This document shows, piece after piece, positions 6,952-13,569 of a stretch of DNA of 13,569 nucleotides. Each line of letters opens with the position of its first letter. Position 1 is the first letter of the stretch. This DNA comes from Alistipes sp. GTDB lineage: Bacteria > Bacteroidota > Bacteroidia > Bacteroidales > Rikenellaceae. The notes below the pieces were generated by a model. That model ran no database searches and was not told the DNA's origin. It saw nothing but the letters and a program-made list of their open reading frames with translations. The stretch spans positions 1-13,569 of the forward strand of contig JAGBIR010000157.1 of the NCBI GenBank assembly GCA_017934845.1. Reading direction: 5' to 3'. Both the position numbers and the translations under genes were made by a program.

Positions 6952-8319
6952 TTACTGCTGAGACTTGAGCTCATTGTAAAGCTTGTTGTACTTCTCATAC
7001 TTAGGCATAACACCCTCATCGTCACGCAAACGGAATGTCAGCGCCTTCAATGTCTCAACGAAATCGAATGTTGTAGGGCTCATCTCGTGTGCCTTCTCGA
7101 TGTAAGGCAAAGCCTCCATATAAACTGCCAAAATCTTATCCTGCTCGGCATTCCACTCTGAAGCACTCTTGATGTCACGCTGGTTGAACTCCTCGTTCAT
7201 AGCGTCAGCCTTATTTACATAGAAGTAACCGATGTAGTACCAAGTGTAAGGATCAGAAGGATCGATCTCAACAACCTTCTTGAATGACTCAATACTCTTA
7301 TCGAAATCCTTCAAGCTATAGAAGATACGACCACGGCCATACCACAAACCGCTATTCTGAGGATCACGCTCCAATGCCTTGTCAACCATCTCGATAAGGT
7401 CAGCAGGGTTACCTACGCTTGAGTCAGAAGTATAAACGTTTACCAAGCCCTCTACGATCAAATCGTTGTTGGGGAACTTTGCCAAACCCTCCATCAAAAC
7501 CTGCTTTGCACGCTCCAAATTAGCTGCACGTACGGGAGAATCAGTCTGTGCATAGTAGCACATATAGAGGTAGTAATAGATATCACCCTTCTCGTCGGTG
7601 TAGCCAGCAGCAAGAGCCTGATTCAAAGCCTCAGCACCCTTAACATAAGACTCGGGATTGTTCTGGCCATCAACAGCGTAGAGGTAACCAGCATAGTAAG
7701 GGAATGAGTGGTTAACTGTACCCTCGAATGCGGGGCTCAACTGCACCTTGTAAGCAGAACTGTAGTTGTAAGCAGCATTAGCGTAATCCTGAGCATCCAT
7801 GCAAGCGTTACCGCACATTGAGTAGTAATCTACCAACTTCTGCAAATCCTCAGCGATCTTCTTACTGATAGCGTTATCCAACTCGTAAGCCTTAACAAAA
7901 GACTCCAATGCAACAGCTGCCAAATCTACGTCCTCACGCACCTTCTGGGTAACGATCCAAGTAGCAACAGTGTTCTGGGGAGTAGTATAGAGCTTCAACC
8001 AAGGATAGATCCACTCAGTATAAGCCACATTGTTCAATACTACATCGGGATGGCCCTCGATAGGCTCGCCCAACATAATCTGAACATCCGACATAGGCAT
8101 ATTCACATAGAGATCCTTTGTTGCAACAGTAGCAGCATCATAATATGCCTTACCGCGAGCAATCCATGTTGCAGCCTTTGTGTTCTTCTTGGCATCAGCA
8201 ATTGATGCATCAGCCTTCTCCAGCTTCGCCAGAACAGCACTCTTGTTAACCTTCTGAGCATTCGCCATTGGCATTGCCATAACCATTACGGCCAACACCG
8301 CAAACATTAATTTTTTCAT
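6952..8319 (-). CDS. Exported tetratricopeptide-repeat protein
   Basis: The 455-residue protein has a standard signal peptide ending in ANA (probable cleavage after residue 21), so it should be periplasmic. After a Lys/Ala-rich helical start (KAATWIARGKAYYDAA) comes a segment at about 75-127 with DVQIMLGEP and a following Trp-rich stretch (YTEWIYPWLKLYTT). TPR-like helix pairs then fill the rest; the clearest is SGLWYGRGRIFYSLKDFDKS followed by KVVEIDPSDPYTWYYIGYFY (about 323-367), with another near 397-415. TPR proteins are scaffolds, and no partner is evident. It begins 44 bp after the gyrA stop with no terminator between, so it is probably read from the gyrA promoter. A promoter inside the end of gyrA cannot be excluded. 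The start is the ATG at 8319. Confidence 0.85.
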   Translation of the reverse strand: MKKLMFAVLAVMVMAMPMANAQKVNKSAVLAKLEKADASIADAKKNTKAATWIARGKAYYDAATVATKDLYVNMPMSDVQIMLGEPIEGHPDVVLNNVAYTEWIYPWLKLYTTPQNTVATWIVTQKVREDVDLAAVALESFVKAYELDNAISKKIAEDLQKLVDYYSMCGNACMDAQDYANAAYNYSSAYKVQLSPAFEGTVNHSFPYYAGYLYAVDGQNNPESYVKGAEALNQALAAGYTDEKGDIYYYLYMCYYAQTDSPVRAANLERAKQVLMEGLAKFPNNDLIVEGLVNVYTSDSSVGNPADLIEMVDKALERDPQNSGLWYGRGRIFYSLKDFDKSIESFKKVVEIDPSDPYTWYYIGYFYVNKADAMNEEFNQRDIKSASEWNAEQDKILAVYMEALPYIEKAHEMSPTTFDFVETLKALTFRLRDDEGVMPKYEKYNKLYNELKSQQ

Positions 8320-8363
8320 AATTTTACTTATCTTTTTATTATAAAACGTTAAACATTCCCATT

Positions 8364-10937
8364 TTATTGCTCTTGAGCAGGAGTTTCTGTTGCAACCTCC
8401 GCTACCGTAGCCTCTGCTACCGTTGCTTCAACAGCATCTACAACAACATTCTCCGCAGCCTCATCCTCATCGCTTACAGGCACAGCCATCACCGAAGCAA
8501 TTGCATCGCCATCACGCAAGTTGATAATCTTCACACCCTGCGTAGCACGGCCTGCAAGACGAATCTGATCAACCTTCGTACGGATTGTAACACCCGACTT
8601 ATTGATAATCATCAAGTCGTTATCGTCGGTTACGGCCTGAATAGAGATCAAATTACCGGTCTTTTCGGTAATATTGATTGTCTTAACGCCCTTACCGCCA
8701 CGGTTTGTGATACGATACTCGTCCAAATCGGTACGCTTACCAAAGCCATTCTCCGAGAGTACCAGCACATCCTTCTTTGCATCGGGCTCGATACAAATCA
8801 TACCTACAACCTCGTCGCCCTCATCGAGTGCAATACCACGCACACCGGCACCAACTCGGCCAATAGGACGTACCGTATTCTCGTTGAAGCGGATAGCCTT
8901 ACCTCCGCGAGCTGCAATCATAACCTCAGCCTCGCCACTGGTAATCTTTGCCTCGATCAAGCGGTCACCCTCACGAATAACGATAGCGTTAACGCCATTC
9001 TGGCGAGGACGCGAATAGGCCTCCAGCTTGGTCTTCTTGATCACACCCTCGCGAGTACACATAACAATATAGTTATTGTTGATATACTCCACATCGTTCA
9101 GGTTCTTCGTATTGATGTATGCACGCACCTTATCATCGGGCTCAATCTGAATGATATTCTGGATCGCACGACCCTTCGACGTACGTGTTCCCTCGGGGAT
9201 CTGGTAAACCTTCAACCAGTAGCAACGACCGCGCTCGGTAAAGAACATCATCGTGTTGTGCATTGATGCAACATAGATATGCTCGATGAAATCCTCGTCG
9301 CGAGTAGCACTACCCTTCACACCTACACCACCACGGTTCTGAGTACGATACTCAGCCAAAGGAGTACGCTTGATATAACCCATGTGAGAGATGGTAATTA
9401 CCATATCGTCATCAGCGTAGAAATCCTCGGGATTGAACTCCTCTGAAGAGTAAACAATTTCGGTTCGACGCTTATCGCCATACGTTGCCTTAATCTCTGC
9501 CAACTCATCCTTCACGATCTGCAACTGCATCTCGGTGCTTGCCAAAACATCGTTGAAGTATGCAATCTGACGCTCCAGCTCGGCATGCTCGTTCTCCAGT
9601 TTCTCGACCTCTAGACCAGTCAACTGACGCAGACGCATCTCTGTAATAGCTGCCGACTGAATCTCGCTCAAACCGAAACGCTCCTGCAATGCCTGCTTTG
9701 CGATATCGTTATTACGCGAATTCTTGATAATATGAACAATCTCATCAATATTCTGCTGGGCAATAATAAGTCCCTGAACGATATGCATACGCTCCTGTGC
9801 CTTGCGCAAATCGAAGCGTGTACGACGTACTACAACATCGTGACGATGCTCCACAAAGTGCTTTACCAAATCCTTCAGGTTGAGCAACATAGGTCGGCCA
9901 TTCACCAACGCAATATTGTTCACCACGAACGATGTCTGCAACTGCGTATTCTTAAACAAGGTATTCAACACCACATTAGCCGAGGCATCGCGCTTAATCT
10001 CGATTGCAATACGAGTACCGCTGCGATCACTCTCATCGTTAATATGAGAAATACCCTCCAGTTTCTTCTCGTTAACCATCTCACCGATACGCTTACACAA
10101 CTCGGCCTTATTGACCATATAAGGTATCTCGGTTATGATAATTGTCTCGTGGCCATTGTCGGCAGTCTCGATATCGGCACGGGCACGCATCATAACACGG
10201 CCGTGACCTGTCAGCAAAGCCTCCTTAACGCCCTCGTAGCCATAAATCAATGCTCCTGTCGGGAAGTCGGGGCCCTTGACATACTGCAACAACTCCTCGC
10301 ACTCGCACTCGGGGTTATCGATATATGCCGAGCAGGCATCTATCACCTCGCACAAGTTGTGTGGGGCCATATTTGTAGCCATACCTACGGCAATACCGCT
10401 GGCACCGTTTACCAACAACAAAGGAATCTTTGTAGGCAATACGGTAGGCTCCTTGAGCGTATCATCAAAGTTCGTAGTCCAATCGATTGTCTCCTTGTCG
10501 ATGTCGGCCATAACCTCGTCGGTAATCTTCTGCATACGCGCCTCGGTATAACGCATCGCTGCAGCCGAGTCACCATCCATAGAACCAAAGTTACCCTGAC
10601 CCTCAACCAACGGATAACGCATAGCCCAATCCTGCGCCATACGCACCATAGCCTCGTAAACCGAGCTATCGCCGTGGGGATGGAACTTACCGAGCACATC
10701 ACCGACAATACGCGCAGACTTACGCGTCGGCTTATCCGAGTAGAGATTCAACTCGGCACTCATATCATAGAGAATACGGCGGTGCACGGGCTTCAATCCA
10801 TCACGGACATCGGGCAAGGCTCGCGACACAATCACCGACATCGAGTAGTCGATGTAGGCCGTTTTCATCTGTTCTTCGATATTGATAGGAACGATTTTTC
10901 CTGTCAACTCGACATTCTTTTCTTCTTCAGTCAACAT
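8364..10937 (-). CDS. gyrA: DNA gyrase subunit A
   Basis: GyrA is the breakage-reunion subunit of the gyrase A2B2 complex, which introduces negative supercoils using ATP. From the ATG at 10937 it has 857 residues. The N-terminal winged-helix domain includes [22 protein letters not shown] and the quinolone-resistance region [15 protein letters not shown], where Ser91 and Glu95 correspond to E. coli Ser83 and Asp87. Tyr130 in AAMRYTEAR is the catalytic tyrosine. The coiled-coil gate (about 370-490) leads to the C-terminal beta-pinwheel. The GyrA-box is present as QNRGGVG (about 532-538), a variant of the usual QRRGGKG; a related TNRGGKG lies near 743. Both support gyrase rather than topoisomerase IV. 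The protein ends in an acidic, Ala/Val/Glu-rich tail. The frame stays open to a TTG at 10955, but the ATG is the better start. It has its own promoter. Confidence 0.97.
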   Translation of the reverse strand: MLTEEEKNVELTGKIVPINIEEQMKTAYIDYSMSVIVSRALPDVRDGLKPVHRRILYDMSAELNLYSDKPTRKSARIVGDVLGKFHPHGDSSVYEAMVRMAQDWAMRYPLVEGQGNFGSMDGDSAAAMRYTEARMQKITDEVMADIDKETIDWTTNFDDTLKEPTVLPTKIPLLLVNGASGIAVGMATNMAPHNLCEVIDACSAYIDNPECECEELLQYVKGPDFPTGALIYGYEGVKEALLTGHGRVMMRARADIETADNGHETIIITEIPYMVNKAELCKRIGEMVNEKKLEGISHINDESDRSGTRIAIEIKRDASANVVLNTLFKNTQLQTSFVVNNIALVNGRPMLLNLKDLVKHFVEHRHDVVVRRTRFDLRKAQERMHIVQGLIIAQQNIDEIVHIIKNSRNNDIAKQALQERFGLSEIQSAAITEMRLRQLTGLEVEKLENEHAELERQIAYFNDVLASTEMQLQIVKDELAEIKATYGDKRRTEIVYSSEEFNPEDFYADDDMVITISHMGYIKRTPLAEYRTQNRGGVGVKGSATRDEDFIEHIYVASMHNTMMFFTERGRCYWLKVYQIPEGTRTSKGRAIQNIIQIEPDDKVRAYINTKNLNDVEYINNNYIVMCTREGVIKKTKLEAYSRPRQNGVNAIVIREGDRLIEAKITSGEAEVMIAARGGKAIRFNENTVRPIGRVGAGVRGIALDEGDEVVGMICIEPDAKKDVLVLSENGFGKRTDLDEYRITNRGGKGVKTINITEKTGNLISIQAVTDDNDLMIINKSGVTIRTKVDQIRLAGRATQGVKIINLRDGDAIASVMAVPVSDEDEAAENVVVDAVEATVAEATVAEVATETPAQEQ
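8396..8425 (-). repeat. 15-nt tandem repeat in the gyrA tail
   Basis: Two adjacent 15-nt units (8396-8410 and 8411-8425) differ at two positions and encode EATVA twice in the acidic C-terminal tail of GyrA. This is a small in-frame duplication in a region likely to be flexible. Confidence 0.7.
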
Positions 10938-10987
10938 ATAATTTAAGTTTTCCAAATTAGCGCATAAAGCGCACTATTTCTAACAAA

Positions 10988-11018
10988 CAAAAGTAGTGTT
11001 TATTTTACAAATAAACAA
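10988..11018 (-). promoter_or_regulatory. Promoter of gyrA
   Basis: On the minus strand TTG (complement of 11016-11018) is followed after 20 bp by TACTTTTG (complement of 10988-10995), a full -7 match. Transcription would start near 10981, giving a leader of about 44 nt. A small GCGC/GCGC inverted repeat with a 5-nt loop lies in that leader. The strong terminator upstream at 11102-11138 implies that gyrA needs its own promoter. Confidence 0.7.
10997..11017. repeat. Perfect 9-bp inverted repeat within the gyrA promoter
   Basis: The arms TGTTTATTT (10997-11005) and AAATAAACA (11009-11017) are exact complements around a three-base centre (TAC). The repeat fills the spacer between the -33 and -7 boxes and overlaps the -33 box. 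It could be an operator for a dimeric repressor or a supercoil-sensitive element; the sequence shows only the symmetry and its position. Confidence 0.65.
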
Positions 11019-11101
11019 TTCTGCAAGCGGCTTTTTGCGATAATTCACTTTTTATTTTCGCAAACTCCCGTTTTTTGGCCATTTTTAGGCGATTTGACGG
11101 C

Positions 11102-11138
11102 AAAAAAAATTTCTCCCGACACCCTGCCGAGAGAAATT
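11102..11138 (-). terminator. Strong intrinsic terminator after the LolA-like gene
   Basis: On the minus strand AATTTCTCTCGGC pairs with GTCGGGAGAAATT over 13 bp (two G-U pairs) around a five-base loop and runs straight into eight T. It begins 33 bp past the stop at 11172 and closes the ftsK-LolA unit before gyrA. Confidence 0.92.
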
Positions 11139-11171
11139 CATTCCGTTAGCGAAGTTTTACACCTCGCCCTG

Positions 11172-11774
11172 CTATCTGAAATCTATAATCTCGAAATCCT
11201 TATACGCCGAGCGGTCGAACTTTTTTACACTCTTCACCTTGTGGTCGATCGAACGCACAACGACCTCCACACGATCGCCATACAGCACATACTCCAGCTT
11301 TGTTGGGGCAGCAGTTTTTGCTGCTACGGTAATGAAAATTTCGCCCTCGACGGCCTTGTCCTTTGCCTGCAACTTGAGCTTTACACTCTCCGCATCGCGG
11401 CTGACCACCTCGGCCACATAATCCTCCTCGACAAAGTCGAAACTGCGAGTCGGATTATCCAGAATGTTGCGGCTCGCGTTATCCATCACGTCGATGTTGA
11501 CCTCCTTGCGCGAGCCATTGACCTCGTAACGCACCTCGCCATCGGAATAGACCTCCGCACCGGCAACTTCAATGTGGTAGCTGTCGCCCTTCACGCGGTA
11601 GCTGCCCTCGGAGCTGTAATCGGCAGCACGAATCTCAAACTGCACCTCATAGCCCGCCTCGGAGTTCATATATGCAGACACACGCCCCAGCAACTGCCAC
11701 GCACTCTCCTGCGCCACAGCACCCGACACCGCCAGCATCGCCACCCAAACCATTATCAATCGTCGCATCATCAT
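11172..11774 (-). CDS. LolA-like outer-membrane lipoprotein carrier protein
   Basis: The 200-residue protein starts with a signal peptide (MMMRR, a hydrophobic run, then AVA before Gln22), pointing to the periplasm. The mature part is almost all predicted beta strand, as in the LolA half-barrel: YEVQFEIRAADYSSEGSYRVKG, SYHIEVAGAEVYSDGEVRYEVN, then TKLEYVLYGDRVEVVVRSIDHKV and a short FEIIDFR end. LolA carries lipoproteins from the inner to the outer membrane. Sequence similarity within this family is low, so the call leans on length, signal peptide, strand pattern and position after ftsK, a frequent arrangement in Bacteroidetes. The start at 11774 is supported by GGAG at 11780-11783, five bases upstream; ATGs at 11771 and 11768 are alternatives, and the in-frame GTG at 11780 overlaps that GGAG. 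The gene begins 56 bp after the ftsK stop. Confidence 0.75.
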   Translation of the reverse strand: MMMRRLIMVWVAMLAVSGAVAQESAWQLLGRVSAYMNSEAGYEVQFEIRAADYSSEGSYRVKGDSYHIEVAGAEVYSDGEVRYEVNGSRKEVNIDVMDNASRNILDNPTRSFDFVEEDYVAEVVSRDAESVKLKLQAKDKAVEGEIFITVAAKTAAPTKLEYVLYGDRVEVVVRSIDHKVKSVKKFDRSAYKDFEIIDFR

Positions 11775-11830
11775 CTTCACTCCGTTTTCTTATATAACGC
11801 AATTCCGCCCGGAAAAGTATGTATCAAAGA

Positions 11831-13569
11831 TTAAAACACTCCCAAATCCTGTAATTTGGCCTCGAGGGATGGAAGGTCGTAATACTTTATCTCGCGGGCC
11901 TTTGCGCCGTTCTGCGGGCCGACAATACCGGCACGCTCGAGCTGCAACATAATACGTCCCGCGCGATTGAAGCCCACCTCGTAGTTACGTTGGATAAGCG
12001 AAATAGATATCACGCCATTCGTCACGGCCGAGCGCGCTACCTCGCCAAAGAGCGAATCGTACTTTACGAGCGCACTGCTCTCTCCATCGGATGCTGCGCC
12101 ACCGCCATCGCCACCCTCGGGCACAAAATCGGGCAGCGGATAGGCCTCGGTGTAGCCCTGCTGTTTCGAGATGAAATCGACCATACGCTCCACCTCCTTG
12201 GTCTCAACCAATGCGCACTGGATACGGGTCAAATCGCCATCCTTCGAAAAGAGCATATCGCCACGGCCAATAAGCTGATTTGCACCCGGCTGGTCAATAA
12301 TTGTACGCGAATCGACGGTCTGAATTACGCGGAACGCAATACGCGATGGGAAGTTGGCCTTAATACCACCCGTAATAACCTTAACATCGGGTCGCTGTGT
12401 AGCCACAATCAGGTGAATACCCACAGCACGCGCCTTTTGCGCCAGACGCATAACGGGCACCTCGACTTCACGAGCAGTCATAATAAGGTCGGCAAACTCA
12501 TCAATAATCACAACGATATATGGCAAGAAGCGATGTCCCTTATTGGGATTCAGCCTGCGCGAAGTAAACTTCTCGTTATACTCCACGATATTTCGCGCCG
12601 TCGCCATCTTAAGTAACTCCAAGCGACGACCCATCTCCTCGACCAACGAATTCAACACATATACCGCCTTCTTCGGCTCGGTAATGATTGCCTCCTCCTC
12701 GGACTCCATCTTTGCGAGGAAGTGTTTCTCAAGTTTGCTATAAACCGAAAACTCCACCATCTTGGGGTCAATCATCACAAATTTCAACTCGGCAGGATGC
12801 TTTCTGTAAAGCAGCGACGTGATAATGGCATTCAGTCCGACAGACTTACCCTGACCCGTAGCACCAGCCACCAAAAGGTGCGGCAGCTTGGCAAGGTCAA
12901 ACGTAAAGTTCTTGTTCTGAATCGTACGACCAATCACAATCGGCAGCTCCGCCTTCATCGACTGGAACTCCTCGGAACAGATTGACGAGTACATCGACAC
13001 AATCTGCTTATCGCGATTAGGCACCTCAATTCCGATTGTACCACGACCCGGAATGGGTGCAATGATACGAATACCCTGCGCACGAAGGCTCTGGGCGATA
13101 TCCTTCTCAAGACTTTGAATCTTGGCGATCTTAACACCCTGCGCCTGCTTAATCTCGTAAAGCGTAACTGTCGGGCCTACGGTTGCTTCGATATCGACGA
13201 TTGGGATTCCAAAATACTTCAATGTCTCCTGAATACGGCACTTATTCTCGTAAATCTCGGCATCGCCCACCTTATGTGGCGACTGATAATCCTCCAGCAA
13301 AGAGACATGAGGTTTCTTGTAAAACTCCAAGTCCAGCAGCGGATTATAAGGCTCCTCACAGAGTTCATCCTCGTCGAGCGTCTTCGGCTGATTTTCATAG
13401 ACCTTTACCACCAATGAATCATCCTCTTCTGCTGGGGTATCGTCGGTAGTAAAGAGTATATCATCATCGCTTGACGACTCGGGCTGCTCTGCACTATTCT
13501 CGGTTGTTGATGCATTTGCTTGAGTTGTCACTTCACTAAAGATAATCTCGTCGCCAACAATAGTAGTAC
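11831..13569 (-). CDS. ftsK: DNA translocase FtsK, C-terminal motor part (5' end outside the window)
   Basis: FtsK pumps DNA at the division septum and helps resolve chromosome dimers. The frame is open to the right edge, giving 578 residues; the N-terminal membrane helices expected in the family lie beyond it. Visible are an acidic linker (SSSDDDILFTTDDTPAEEDD), the alpha domain (TLKYFGIPIVDIEATVGPTVTLYEI), the beta motor domain with Walker A GATGQGKS (codons near 12842-12865), Walker B VVIIDEFADL and LIVATQRPDVKVITGGIKANFP, and a complete gamma winged-helix domain ending EVGFNRAGRIMLQLERAGIVGPQNG, which reads the KOPS orienting sequence. The gamma domain separates it from sporulation or plasmid relatives. 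A GTG at 13531 could mimic a start but is simply an internal codon. The LolA-like gene follows after 56 bp, probably in the same transcript. Confidence 0.96.
   Translation of the reverse strand, partial: TTIVGDEIIFSEVTTQANASTTENSAEQPESSSDDDILFTTDDTPAEEDDSLVVKVYENQPKTLDEDELCEEPYNPLLDLEFYKKPHVSLLEDYQSPHKVGDAEIYENKCRIQETLKYFGIPIVDIEATVGPTVTLYEIKQAQGVKIAKIQSLEKDIAQSLRAQGIRIIAPIPGRGTIGIEVPNRDKQIVSMYSSICSEEFQSMKAELPIVIGRTIQNKNFTFDLAKLPHLLVAGATGQGKSVGLNAIITSLLYRKHPAELKFVMIDPKMVEFSVYSKLEKHFLAKMESEEEAIITEPKKAVYVLNSLVEEMGRRLELLKMATARNIVEYNEKFTSRRLNPNKGHRFLPYIVVIIDEFADLIMTAREVEVPVMRLAQKARAVGIHLIVATQRPDVKVITGGIKANFPSRIAFRVIQTVDSRTIIDQPGANQLIGRGDMLFSKDGDLTRIQCALVETKEVERMVDFISKQQGYTEAYPLPDFVPEGGDGGGAASDGESSALVKYDSLFGEVARSAVTNGVISISLIQRNYEVGFNRAGRIMLQLERAGIVGPQNGAKAREIKYYDLPSLEAKLQDLGVF

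Noticed and set aside
8396..8425. Short tandem repeat as a possible CRISPR or phase-variable tract
   Set aside because: There are only two imperfect 15-nt units, in frame inside the gyrA tail; without spacers or frame-shifting unit length neither reading holds.
8367..9266. 299-residue open frame on the plus strand
   Set aside because: It is antisense to the 3' part of gyrA, with the same shadow composition and no recognisable domain.
9732..10946. 404-residue open frame on the plus strand
   Set aside because: It lies antisense to gyrA in full. Its composition (His, Asn, Thr, Leu and Ile rich) is what the complement of a well-used coding frame gives, and no motif is visible.
11094..11834. 246-residue open frame on the plus strand
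   Set aside because: It is antisense to the LolA-like gene and runs through its terminator, so it is a shadow frame.
13529..13531. GTG as a true start for ftsK
   Set aside because: The frame remains open to the window edge, and FtsK proteins carry a membrane domain upstream, so this GTG is an internal Val codon.

Overview
The window looks like chromosomal DNA of a member of the Bacteroidales. A Rikenellaceae/Alistipes-like host is a guess; the order is better supported. The evidence is that several intergenic regions carry the Bacteroidetes promoter pattern (TTTG or TTG, 18-20 bp, then TAnnTTTG), that most starts lack a Shine-Dalgarno sequence, and that the gene content is typical of the group: a methylmalonyl-CoA (propionate/succinate) module, a DUF2089-YIP1 pair, a membrane-bound LytTR regulator, gyrA followed by a secreted TPR protein, and ftsK followed by a LolA-like gene. 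No mobile element, CRISPR array, tRNA or rRNA was seen. The region reads as ordinary core genome.

Layout. (1) 1-2845 is a divergent methylmalonyl-CoA locus. Leftward, methylmalonyl-CoA epimerase is followed by the 5' part of a biotin-dependent acyl-CoA carboxylase/decarboxylase subunit that runs off the window. Rightward, a secreted thioredoxin-fold protein with a degenerate active site sits 5 bp before meaB, the GTPase chaperone of methylmalonyl-CoA mutase. A strong hairpin at 2868-2897 ends this unit and the convergent one. (2) 2920-3852 is a leftward pair, DUF2089 zinc-ribbon/HTH protein then a YIP1-family membrane protein, behind a consensus promoter. (3) 3937-6791 holds a leftward four-helix membrane LytTR regulator followed by an AMP-forming acyl-CoA ligase; the ligase ends in a clear terminator. 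(4) 6877-11018 holds leftward gyrA and a periplasmic TPR protein, with a consensus promoter in front of gyrA and a terminator after the TPR gene. (5) 11102-13569 holds leftward ftsK (5' end outside the window) and a LolA-like carrier gene, closed by a near-ideal intrinsic terminator.

How they fit together. The epimerase, the carboxylase/decarboxylase subunit and MeaB serve the same succinyl-CoA to methylmalonyl-CoA to propionyl-CoA route; the mutase itself is not in the window. FtsK and GyrA both act on chromosome topology and segregation, but a terminator and a separate promoter divide them. The least expected signals are a perfect 9-bp inverted repeat lying inside the gyrA promoter, the loss of the first active-site cysteine in the thioredoxin-like protein coupled to meaB, and a hairpin just upstream of the acyl-CoA ligase start. 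No clearly undescribed multi-gene system was found.
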